NCBI GenBank assembly: GCA_037138335.1
Contig: JBAXIO010000008.1
Span: forward strand, 115,779-179,778
Length of the DNA stretch: 64,000 nucleotides
From: CAIRDP01 sp037138335
GTDB taxonomy: Bacteria > Bacteroidota > Bacteroidia > Bacteroidales > FEN-979
Reading direction: 5' to 3'
Of the stretch, positions 26,178-34,850 are shown piece by piece; within the stretch, counting starts at the first letter, position 1, and the number at the start of each line of letters is the position of its first letter. The position numbers and the translations under genes are program-made. The notes under the pieces were generated by a model. The model saw only the letters and a program-made list of their open reading frames with translations, had not been told where the DNA came from and made no database searches.

Positions 26178-29100
26178 ATGAAGCTGCTGAAATTGATAAT
26201 AGCATTTTCCCTGGGGATGTCGTTCCTGCCTGAAAGCCGGGGACAGGATGCCGCTTCCCGCTTAACGTCCCCAAAGCCATTTGCTTTCATAAGGTACGAT
26301 GGGAACAGGATAAACGGGATCCCCGTTCTTCAGATGCCTGATCATTGCCTGAAGACCGTTTTACCAGCCGTGGTTGACAATTCGTCCAACGCCTGCTTTT
26401 GCGGCATCACCTCACAGAATACCTACGCTTCCTGCCAGCAGCACCACAGCGTTTCCTATGTATTCGCCTATGAGATCAACCGCCTCAGGGGCCTCGACGG
26501 CAAGCTTACCGAAAACAGCTATCCTTCACATTATACTTATAATTTCTTTAATAATGCCGAATGGGGCAATGGGGTCAGCTTCTTTTACAGCCTCGACGTC
26601 TTACAGTCCCAGGGCCAGATGACCGAAGTCGATTACGGTTCCAACTGGGCTATGGAAGCCTGGGGATGGCCTTCAGGCTATGAAAAATATTATAACGGCA
26701 TGCATAACCGCCTGGGAAGCATGTACACTATCCCAATGAATACCGAAGCCGGACAGAACACACTGAAACACTACCTCTATGACCACCTGGAAGGCTCCCC
26801 TACAGGGGGTGTTGCATTATACTCGGCCGAAGCGCCCGACGGTCCTGACTTCAGGCACCTCCCCCAGGGGACGCCCGAAGCCGATAAACCGGTTATGGTC
26901 GCCTTTAACTGGTTTGCAAACCATGGAGGAACCGTGATCGGGTATAATGACTCCATCCGGTATGACCTGAATAACGACGGGAAGTATACGAATAACATCG
27001 ACATTAACGGGGACGGGAAGGTCGACATACACGACTGGGAAATAGGCGGTTTCAGGATAGCCAACAGCTATGGGGACTGGTGGGGCAATGACCACGGGTT
27101 TTACTATGCATTGTACAGTGCATTGGCCTTGCCGTATGGTGCAGGCGGGATAGAAAACGGCAGGGTGATCATTATGCAACCCCTCGCAGATTACCAGCCC
27201 GAATTAACCATGAAGGTTTCTTTCCGTACAATATGCCGTAACCATTTCAGCATAAGGGCTGGAGTAGCTGCCGACACCTCGCTTATGATCCCTGAGCATA
27301 GTATTGATTTTCCAATTTTCAACTTCCAGGGCAATTTCCGCAAAATGCAGGGATCCGACACCATGCCGGGTTCCGACACACTTGAATTCGGACTGGATGT
27401 GAGCCCTCTGCTTAGCTATACCGAACCCGGCCAATATGCCCGCTTCTTCCTTATCGTCGAAAACCGGGACTCCCTGATGAATATTGAAGGTGCAATACTG
27501 CATCTTTCTTTCATAAACTATTCAGGCGGAACAATTGTTTATACCTGTCCCCAGAATAATATAACTTGCATTAAGGATGGGCTTACCTATGCTTCGGTGC
27601 TCGCAAACCCCGGTTTCAATAAAGTACAGATCACCACAACCGATCTTCCCCCGTTTAACGCAAACCAGCCTTACCAGCAGGCTATCCGGTCGACCGGGGG
27701 CATCACACCCCTGAAATGGTCGTTAAACCAGGATTGCAGCAGGATATTGAGCGATTCAGTCTTTAAATATTACCCGGGTACATTCATGGCATTGCCCCCC
27801 CAGCTAAAACCATTCCGCGGCTATGCCCTTCCCTTCAGCTTCCCCTTTGCAGGAAAAGAATACGATTCGGTTTGGGTGAATACCCTGGGACTTGTTTCGT
27901 TTGAGGACAGGGCTATCCCATACCTGTTTACCATCGATGATGCCATAATGTTAAAAACCGTTGCTGCCATTTTTCCTGCTTTCTCCCGCAGCTACTTCAA
28001 AGGGATCAACCCTGTTGACAGCGTATGTGTTTCCCTGTCTCCCGCCAAGGCGGTGTTCCGATGGTTCATGAGGATTAATTTTCAAGGCAACAAGGCCGAC
28101 AATAATATTGAGCTGATACTATATCCCGGCGGACAGTATGAGGTCCGTTACGGGGTCATAACCAATGAAACGGTTTCAATACCTGTTTATACCGGCTGGT
28201 CGGGCGGGGACGGCATCTCATATGATATTGCATGTTTAAACCAGAGGGTTCCCCTTCAGGGCAAGTCATACCTGTATAAACCCATGCAGGCGAATGAGAA
28301 ATTCAGGATAAGTGACAGCGGGATGCTTTCGGCCACGGGCCTCGATTCTACAAAAATCTATTCGGTAAACGTAAGGGTTGAAGATATATCCCACCAGTTT
28401 GACAACAAAGCATTTCAAATTTCAAACGGGCTCGGTTTATCATTTTCATACGCTGCCGGCTGGGACGGCAATTTACGATACAATACACCTGCTTCCCTTA
28501 ATCTGTCGGTGAGCAACAAAACCCTGCAGGACATGCAGGATATTAACATCAGGCTGGTTTGTTCCGATAAGTCAATCCATTTCCAGGACAGCACCCTTCA
28601 TATCACTCTCCTCAGGGCCGGGGGCTCACTGCAGTTCGACAATGCGTTCATCTTCCGCCTGGCCGGGTTCATCCCCGACCAGCATTCGGTTAGTTTCACC
28701 ATTCAGCTCACAGCTGGAACAAGGAATTGGACCCGCGATCTCATCCTCCCTGTCATGGCCCCTGATATGGCCATTGGGGAACCGGCAATCATCGACGGCA
28801 ACAACCACCAGCTCGATCCCGGCGAAGTTGCCGAAATGGAGATAAGCCTTTTTAACAACGGTCATGTTAGTGCCGAAAACCTCAGCATGAGCCTGCTGCC
28901 TGCCGATACCATGATCAGCATACTCTCGGCTTCAACAGTTCAGATTGCACAATGCCCTCCGCCAGGAAACCAGAAATACCGCTTCCTCGTCAGGGCATCG
29001 CGTTCGGTTAACACCAGCCATGAAATCATCCTGAATATCCGCCTCAGCGGCAGCAACATCCCTTTAACAACGTTCCCCCTGGGCATGACCCTGGGCCATA

Positions 29101-30230
29101 AGAAGATCGTCATAGCCAGGTTGTCGGCTTATTCGAGGTCCCTCCAACCCATGATCACTGCCCTCGACAGCCTGGGCACCCCATATGACATATTCACAAA
29201 TACCTTGTTTAACCCCGAGCTTTACAGCGCTGCTTTCCTCATGAACGGGACAGGCGGCAATGAATATATCCCCAACCATTCCGAAGGCTTTGAACTCGCC
29301 AACTACCTGAATCATGGAGGCAACCTATACATGGAGGGGAATGCCATATGGTCGATGACGAGCCCGCTCCTGGTATTGCCATACTTTAAGTACACTTCCG
29401 CCAGGGTCCCCGCCTTCTTCTACAACCGAGTCAAAGGCAATCCGGGGAGTTTCACCCATGGTATGAACTTTATTTACGAGAATGATATTAACGGAGCCAT
29501 CTACAAGCTTGAACCTGCCGATGGCGGACTGAGGGCTTTCGAAAATACCGATCCCGTCCCCGTATGCCTGCAGTTCACCTATGACAAAGCAGGGTATAAA
29601 ACCATAGGTTCACTGGTTGAATTCGGCAGCCTCATCGACAGCCTGTACCCCACTACCCAGAAAGAGCTGATGAAACGTTACCTCGATTTTTTCAGCATCA
29701 ATACAAGCGGTCCGTACCCCCTGTTCCATGCCACGAAAACCAATGTCCGCATCAACGATACCATCACTTTTTTGGATGATTCGTATGCGGATATCATTTC
29801 CCGTAAATGGGAGTTCCCCGGCGGGACGCCGTCGAGCTCCACTGCTACAAATCCTGTTGTAAGCTATCCTGAAAGCGGTTCATATGACGTCACCCTCAGC
29901 GTTTCGGATAATAAAAGCACTAAAACCCTTACGCGCAAAAATTTTATCAATGTCCCGCTAAGCAACGGCATCAACAGCCCCATTGCAGGCATGCTGAAGA
30001 TATTCCCCAATCCTTCAAGGGACCGTATTAACGTTTGTTTCCCCGGCGACATCAGGGGAATGATCAGGATAGAACTCAGTGATATCAGGGGCTTCGTGGT
30101 ATTATCAAAAAACTATTCACCTGAATCGGGACGGGTATTGCTGGATGTAAGCTCCCTGGACCAGGGCCTGTATTTCCTTAAAGCCACCTATGGTGCCCAA
30201 CAATGGGTCGCGAAAGTGATCATAGAATAA
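26178..30230 (+). CDS. Giant secreted protein with papain-like peptidase domain, PKD domain and T9SS type A signal
   Basis: A 1350-residue protein with a signal peptide (LKLIIAFSLGMSFLPESRGQ). Residues ~60-320 look like a C1/papain-type fold: HHSVSYVFAYEIN, HGGTVIGYND with the His, and IANSYGDWWGNDHG with the Asn. The nucleophile Cys is not clear, since Ser occupies the aligned place and the nearest Cys is 5 residues earlier. A calcium-loop-like insert (DINGDGKVDIHDWE) precedes the Asn motif. A PKD-like domain is near residue 1200, and the last ~75 residues are a type A sorting domain (IFPNPSRDRINV ... LDQGLYFLKA). Peptidase activity is uncertain. Confidence 0.72.
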   Translation: MKLLKLIIAFSLGMSFLPESRGQDAASRLTSPKPFAFIRYDGNRINGIPVLQMPDHCLKTVLPAVVDNSSNACFCGITSQNTYASCQQHHSVSYVFAYEINRLRGLDGKLTENSYPSHYTYNFFNNAEWGNGVSFFYSLDVLQSQGQMTEVDYGSNWAMEAWGWPSGYEKYYNGMHNRLGSMYTIPMNTEAGQNTLKHYLYDHLEGSPTGGVALYSAEAPDGPDFRHLPQGTPEADKPVMVAFNWFANHGGTVIGYNDSIRYDLNNDGKYTNNIDINGDGKVDIHDWEIGGFRIANSYGDWWGNDHGFYYALYSALALPYGAGGIENGRVIIMQPLADYQPELTMKVSFRTICRNHFSIRAGVAADTSLMIPEHSIDFPIFNFQGNFRKMQGSDTMPGSDTLEFGLDVSPLLSYTEPGQYARFFLIVENRDSLMNIEGAILHLSFINYSGGTIVYTCPQNNITCIKDGLTYASVLANPGFNKVQITTTDLPPFNANQPYQQAIRSTGGITPLKWSLNQDCSRILSDSVFKYYPGTFMALPPQLKPFRGYALPFSFPFAGKEYDSVWVNTLGLVSFEDRAIPYLFTIDDAIMLKTVAAIFPAFSRSYFKGINPVDSVCVSLSPAKAVFRWFMRINFQGNKADNNIELILYPGGQYEVRYGVITNETVSIPVYTGWSGGDGISYDIACLNQRVPLQGKSYLYKPMQANEKFRISDSGMLSATGLDSTKIYSVNVRVEDISHQFDNKAFQISNGLGLSFSYAAGWDGNLRYNTPASLNLSVSNKTLQDMQDINIRLVCSDKSIHFQDSTLHITLLRAGGSLQFDNAFIFRLAGFIPDQHSVSFTIQLTAGTRNWTRDLILPVMAPDMAIGEPAIIDGNNHQLDPGEVAEMEISLFNNGHVSAENLSMSLLPADTMISILSASTVQIAQCPPPGNQKYRFLVRASRSVNTSHEIILNIRLSGSNIPLTTFPLGMTLGHKKIVIARLSAYSRSLQPMITALDSLGTPYDIFTNTLFNPELYSAAFLMNGTGGNEYIPNHSEGFELANYLNHGGNLYMEGNAIWSMTSPLLVLPYFKYTSARVPAFFYNRVKGNPGSFTHGMNFIYENDINGAIYKLEPADGGLRAFENTDPVPVCLQFTYDKAGYKTIGSLVEFGSLIDSLYPTTQKELMKRYLDFFSINTSGPYPLFHATKTNVRINDTITFLDDSYADIISRKWEFPGGTPSSSTATNPVVSYPESGSYDVTLSVSDNKSTKTLTRKNFINVPLSNGINSPIAGMLKIFPNPSRDRINVCFPGDIRGMIRIELSDIRGFVVLSKNYSPESGRVLLDVSSLDQGLYFLKATYGAQQWVAKVIIE

Positions 30231-30249
30231 GAAGGGGAAGCGACCGGCC

Positions 30250-31707
30250 CTAGAACCTGAAGTAAATAAACGGGCTGAATCCCGTGGATGTGACCGCCGA
30301 AAGCGCCAAAATAAACAGCAGCATGGCAAGTATGGTAAAGCCTGTGATCATTGCATTCCCGGGCTTGTCATAAATCCTGTTTTGCCAGCTTTCTATCGTT
30401 TTGCTGAACCCGATAAATGAAAATATCACAGCAATGATGAGTATCGTCCAGAATTTCGGGTTGAGCCAGAGATCATTGTTCCCTCCCCTGAATGCAAACA
30501 TCCGCCGAATGTAAAACCTGAACGAATCCAGGCTGTCGCTGCGGAATAAAACCCATCCGAAGACAGTGATAAAAAATGTCACGATCACGCTGGCGATCCG
30601 TCCCGCCTTTTTATAATATTTAAGCAGGAACAAACGGTCGAAGATGAGGAATATCCCCTGGTACACTCCCCATAGTATGAAAGTCCACGCAGCTCCGTGC
30701 CAGAAGCCGCAAAGCAGGAAGGTAACCGAAGTCGCTATGAGATAGATCACCTTATCGGCACGTATCCCGAAATATCTTTCTTTGGGCAGCTTGCGCGAAG
30801 TAGCATAAGCCAGGGGCAGGAAAACATAATCTCGGAACCAGCTCCCCAGGGTCATATGCCAGCGTTTCCAGAATTCGGTGATGGATCCCGAAACGTACGG
30901 ACTGTTGAAATTCTCGGGCAGCCTGAAGCCCATCATACGGGCGATGCCGATAGCCATATCGGTATACCCGCTGAAATCGAAATAGATCTGGAAGGTATAG
31001 GCGATGGCCCCTATCCACGCCAGGGAGCTCGAAAGCTGGGCCGAATCCATCGCAAACACCAGGTTCACCTGCTCTCCCAGCACATCGGCTATAAGCACTT
31101 TTTTTGCAAGTCCGATCGAGAACCTGAAAAAGCCCGCAAGTCGGTCATCAAGGGTTTCATTACCAATGCGATCCCTTATCTGGGCTGCGATCTGGCCGGG
31201 TCTCACAATGGGGCCCGACAACAGCTGGGGGAACATCAGTATATACATTGCGTAATGCTCCAGCCTCTCAAAGGGGGCAAACTGCCTCTTGTACACATCG
31301 AGAGTATAGGCAAGTTTCTGGAAGGTGATGAACGAGATCCCCAGCGGCAAGGCTATCTTCACCCAGGGCGAGGGGTTGGCGCCGAAATGGCCGAAGAAGA
31401 TATCAAGCTGATCTATGAAAAAGTTCATATACTTGAAGTAAAGCAGCAGGCCCAGGTTTAATAACAATGAGACCCAGAACAGCAGTTTGCGCGTATCATC
31501 ATGGGACAGCGACATCCGCCTAACAAGATAAAAATCAATGAGCACCGAAGCCAGCAAAACCAATACGAACATCGGCGCACCCCAGGCGTAGAAAGCAAGG
31601 GAAGCAAGCAGTATCCAGTAATTCCTGAACTTAGGCGGGCACAGCAATAAAACGATCAGGAAAGCCGGCAGGAAATACACAAGGAAAAGACTGCTGCTGA
31701 ATGCCAT
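30250..31707 (-). CDS. MBOAT-family O-acetyltransferase (AlgI-like), third copy
   Basis: A 485-residue polytopic protein with both catalytic-type histidines (FWKRWHMTLGSWFRDY and CGFWHGAAWTF). It is paired with the AlgJ-like gene one base upstream on the minus strand, and is last in a minus-strand run of glycan genes starting near 38 kb. It ends 20 nt from the convergent T9SS gene. Confidence 0.92.
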   Translation of the reverse strand: MAFSSSLFLVYFLPAFLIVLLLCPPKFRNYWILLASLAFYAWGAPMFVLVLLASVLIDFYLVRRMSLSHDDTRKLLFWVSLLLNLGLLLYFKYMNFFIDQLDIFFGHFGANPSPWVKIALPLGISFITFQKLAYTLDVYKRQFAPFERLEHYAMYILMFPQLLSGPIVRPGQIAAQIRDRIGNETLDDRLAGFFRFSIGLAKKVLIADVLGEQVNLVFAMDSAQLSSSLAWIGAIAYTFQIYFDFSGYTDMAIGIARMMGFRLPENFNSPYVSGSITEFWKRWHMTLGSWFRDYVFLPLAYATSRKLPKERYFGIRADKVIYLIATSVTFLLCGFWHGAAWTFILWGVYQGIFLIFDRLFLLKYYKKAGRIASVIVTFFITVFGWVLFRSDSLDSFRFYIRRMFAFRGGNNDLWLNPKFWTILIIAVIFSFIGFSKTIESWQNRIYDKPGNAMITGFTILAMLLFILALSAVTSTGFSPFIYFRF

Positions 31708-31708
31708 A

Positions 31709-32998
31709 TTATTTCTTTTTGCTGTTCATGACGTCCTGTTCAACCATATACACCGCATCACGGTGGATCTGCTCATCCAGAGAAACATTGTTCTTCACCG
31801 CTTTCTGCCTTACGCTCTCAAGCCATTCGGGCGAATTGCGAATGCTCTTCTCGAACTCCTTCACCCTGTCGCCGCTGGAATTCAGCCCCTGCCATGCCTG
31901 CTGAACGAACCCATAGCCCACATTTCCGTAGGCAGCATTGGTCTGTATGAGCACCACCAGGTCCTGGCTCAGGATCTCGTGGATGTAATTGATCTGGTCG
32001 GTGGATTTGGGCGCATTGAAGGTTTCGGGATACACGTCTTTGTTGTAATACCAGAATTCATTATTGCTGAAATTATTTGCGATAAACCCCGGGTAATACA
32101 GCTGCCAGTAGAAACTGTCGCCCACGAACAAAGCCCTGGGCCTGGGTTTCGTGGTATCGGCGATAAAATGGAAAGACGGGTAAGCCATAGGGGGATACGA
32201 AAGGGGCCTCACCAGGTTAAGCGTGCGGCCGATATCATCATCCTCGTACCTCGCCTTTTTGCTTACCACGATACTGTCGATTGCCAGCCTGGGGATATTC
32301 ATCCCGAACCTGGTCCTCAGGTAATTCATCATCGAATCGATGGCGAGGGTCGATCCGTAAGTGCTCCAGTGTATCCCGGTCTTGGGGTAAAGGATGTACC
32401 TTGACGTATCCTTCATCTTCAGGAACCAGGCGTTATAATCGATGAAATTCACCCCGGCCGACTTGCAGCGACCGACGTAATAGGCGTAGTTGGTGAGCTC
32501 CTGCTTCTTTTTAAGGTATCTCTGCGGAATGATCTCCGGGTAGAACGTGCCTTTGTCGGGGACGAACAGCACCAAAAAATGCACCTTCGCCGTCTGTTCC
32601 AGCTTGTCCTGCAAGGCTTTCATCAGCTCCACGCTGCGGTCTATGGCCGCTTTACCTGCAAAATCATAGCCCAGGGAAGCTTCGATATACTGCTGTGCGA
32701 TAAGATAATCGCCCCTGCCGACCACGATCTTGTTAGCATGCGGAACACCGAACAGGGTGAAATCGATCTGGTTGTAAAGCCTCACCAGGTCGCTCCGGAA
32801 ACCCAGGGTGTTATTGACATGAGTACCGTATGCCGACTGGAACGAACCGTTCATCCAGCTTTCGGCGCTTAAGTGCGGTACCGAATCTTTTGGCACAAAG
32901 CCTTCAAGGCCTTTGCTGTGTATCAACCCTGTCTTCTTCTGCAATGCGAATACGCAGAGAAGGATAAGCACCATCACGAAAAGGATCTTCCTGCCCAT
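31709..32998 (-). CDS. AlgJ/AlgX-like (DHHW-type) acetyltransferase partner, third copy
   Basis: A 429-residue protein with an N-terminal signal anchor (ILFVMVLILLCVFAL). The nucleophile Ser295 is in FVGDSFYWQ. The His210-Trp211 pair is kept in KTGIHWSTYG, but the Asp of D-x-H-W is replaced by Gly208. It may therefore use a changed catalytic arrangement. It is partnered with the MBOAT gene one base downstream. The periplasmic domain is predicted to O-acetylate a glycan. Confidence 0.82.
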   Translation of the reverse strand: MGRKILFVMVLILLCVFALQKKTGLIHSKGLEGFVPKDSVPHLSAESWMNGSFQSAYGTHVNNTLGFRSDLVRLYNQIDFTLFGVPHANKIVVGRGDYLIAQQYIEASLGYDFAGKAAIDRSVELMKALQDKLEQTAKVHFLVLFVPDKGTFYPEIIPQRYLKKKQELTNYAYYVGRCKSAGVNFIDYNAWFLKMKDTSRYILYPKTGIHWSTYGSTLAIDSMMNYLRTRFGMNIPRLAIDSIVVSKKARYEDDDIGRTLNLVRPLSYPPMAYPSFHFIADTTKPRPRALFVGDSFYWQLYYPGFIANNFSNNEFWYYNKDVYPETFNAPKSTDQINYIHEILSQDLVVLIQTNAAYGNVGYGFVQQAWQGLNSSGDRVKEFEKSIRNSPEWLESVRQKAVKNNVSLDEQIHRDAVYMVEQDVMNSKKK

Positions 32999-34849
32999 TT
33001 ATTCGGTATTGATTTCAAGATCATCCACGTAAAACGTTGTTTTGGCCTTGTTCCAGATATACACCCTTACCTCGCTCCAGGGATCCAGGTTCGCAGGAAT
33101 ATCGAAATTTGCAGGCACGGCGTACCATTGACGGGTTGCCGACATAGGCACATCCAAAGGCCTTGATTCATAGTATAACTGCTTCCCGTCCTTTTTTATA
33201 TCGCAAACGATCACAGCCCCGGTGGCTGAGGTTGCGGTTTTAAAAACCTGGTAAGTCACCCGGAGTTTGGCCGGCTGTTTGGCCTTTTTCAGGTTATCCA
33301 GGTATTCGAAATAGTACATATTGTATTCATGCTCCCTGTCAAACAGCAGGCTGTAGTCCCCCGACCTGGCAAGCAAACGCGTGGTTATTGCTCCGTTGGT
33401 GATGGCCCCGTTCTCAAAATCATTGCGGTAGGAATATCCCGGCTTTACAGGCAGGATCTTTGCCTTATTCAGCATCCTCCCGAACTGCGCCCAGTCCCAG
33501 GCAGACCCGAAGAAACATTCCTCGAAAGTATAGCTGAACCTGGATGTGTAAGCTGAACACAGCAGCATGAGGCCAATAAGAATTATAGTCTGCAGATGTC
33601 GTTTCCGGTTGAAGGCCTGCTGCAGTAAAAATGCAAGAGGCAGCGCGAACAAAGGGAGAAACCCTGTGAACAGCGGCTGGGAATAGGCACAACCCGAATA
33701 CCAGCACCACCAGGAAGCGAGGAGATAGCTCAGCAGAACGAAAACCCCCGGGCCCAGCCAGGCGTTCCCGGCTTTTTTCCTGATCATGGCCACCATCCCT
33801 GTTATGATGAAAAACATCAGGGGGGCATAGATAAACAATCCGTTCAAAGTCGAGAACCATACTTCAGGCAGCCGGGGCGAAAGCAGGTTGGTGAACCACA
33901 AAGCGCCCGGCCTCGCCGGAATATAACTTCCCGTGCTGTATTTCCAGTACGCCATCTGCGGACAAAATACCAGGAAGAATATCAGCAGGAATACCAGGGA
34001 ATATTGTGGCATGAGTAATTTTCTTACTCTTTCTTTTAGCTGTTGAAGACTGGAAACATCCAGGAAAAAAACGGCAAAAAGCATCAGGGCGGCGGCAGGG
34101 GTGAGCAGTATCTCCAGCGACAGGGCAAGCGAGAACAGCAGGAAATACCAGTACTTCACTGGAGCATTTAAATCGGCATTAACCTCAGGGCAGAGCCCCG
34201 GACTCAGGTTCCGCCCCTGAGGAGCGGGGAATTTCCCGGGATCAATTAAAAATTTCTTCAGGAAAAACAAGAACACAGCCGAAAGGAAAAATGTGAAAAC
34301 CGGGGGCATCAGGCTCGCGGCTATGGAGTAGTAAAACAACCCGGTACCTGCAAAAAGCAGGAAAACAGTGACGTATGAAGCCTGTTCCGAAACATAGCTG
34401 CAAAGGAAGCGCCTTAATAAGATCAGCCCGAGCACGAGATAAAACACCGAAGCGACATCCGCCATGTGATGGTAGATCGGCGCAAAAGCCCAGTCCTGGG
34501 GGATATGGAAGACCTTGGTGATAAAATGAACGCCAATGAAGAAGGGTGAAAGCAGAAGTGAGATGCCGTAGGTATTATCGGTAAGTATCTTATGGTTCAC
34601 GGTATCGTAACGGAAGCCGTAACCGGTTTTCTCATCCATTTTCGCGGGGACCTGTTTGAGGTCCCAGTGATAATAGAAGGTTGCAGGGAGGTAGATATAA
34701 TATCCCGCACGGTCGCTCCAGATCTCGCTTTTCCAGTTGAAGTAACCTTTCCCGGCATGAAAGCTCAAACTCAGGTTTACAGCAATGCTGAAAAGGACAA
34801 TGAAGAAAACAGGCTCCAGCCATGCAGGCAGCTTTTTTTTCATCTCCAT
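32999..34849 (-). CDS. GT-C-like membrane glycosyltransferase with in-frame element M insert
   Basis: A 616-residue protein with about 12 membrane helices and a C-terminal periplasmic beta-sandwich (RVTYQVFKTATS ... SEVRVYIWNKAKTTFYVDD). It is a paralogue of the next gene upstream. The first loop, KSEIWSDRAGYYIYLPATF, carries the Asp typical of GT-C active sites. Between FLKKFLI and KYWYFLLFSLALSL there are about 28 extra residues (DPGKFPAPQGRNLSPGL and following) that the paralogue lacks; this segment is exactly element M at 34170-34253. The gene abuts the AlgJ-like gene (adjacent bases), so it is operonic with it. Confidence 0.78.
   Translation of the reverse strand: MEMKKKLPAWLEPVFFIVLFSIAVNLSLSFHAGKGYFNWKSEIWSDRAGYYIYLPATFYYHWDLKQVPAKMDEKTGYGFRYDTVNHKILTDNTYGISLLLSPFFIGVHFITKVFHIPQDWAFAPIYHHMADVASVFYLVLGLILLRRFLCSYVSEQASYVTVFLLFAGTGLFYYSIAASLMPPVFTFFLSAVFLFFLKKFLIDPGKFPAPQGRNLSPGLCPEVNADLNAPVKYWYFLLFSLALSLEILLTPAAALMLFAVFFLDVSSLQQLKERVRKLLMPQYSLVFLLIFFLVFCPQMAYWKYSTGSYIPARPGALWFTNLLSPRLPEVWFSTLNGLFIYAPLMFFIITGMVAMIRKKAGNAWLGPGVFVLLSYLLASWWCWYSGCAYSQPLFTGFLPLFALPLAFLLQQAFNRKRHLQTIILIGLMLLCSAYTSRFSYTFEECFFGSAWDWAQFGRMLNKAKILPVKPGYSYRNDFENGAITNGAITTRLLARSGDYSLLFDREHEYNMYYFEYLDNLKKAKQPAKLRVTYQVFKTATSATGAVIVCDIKKDGKQLYYESRPLDVPMSATRQWYAVPANFDIPANLDPWSEVRVYIWNKAKTTFYVDDLEINTE
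34170..34253. repeat. Element M, copy inside a glycosyltransferase gene
   Basis: It aligns with 22773-22857: AAATCGGCATTAACC, then CAGGTTCCGCCCC, then a GCGGGGAATT stem and CAATTAAAAA. It is read in frame on the minus strand with no stop codon, adding about 28 residues. Confidence 0.85.
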
Positions 34850-34850
34850 C

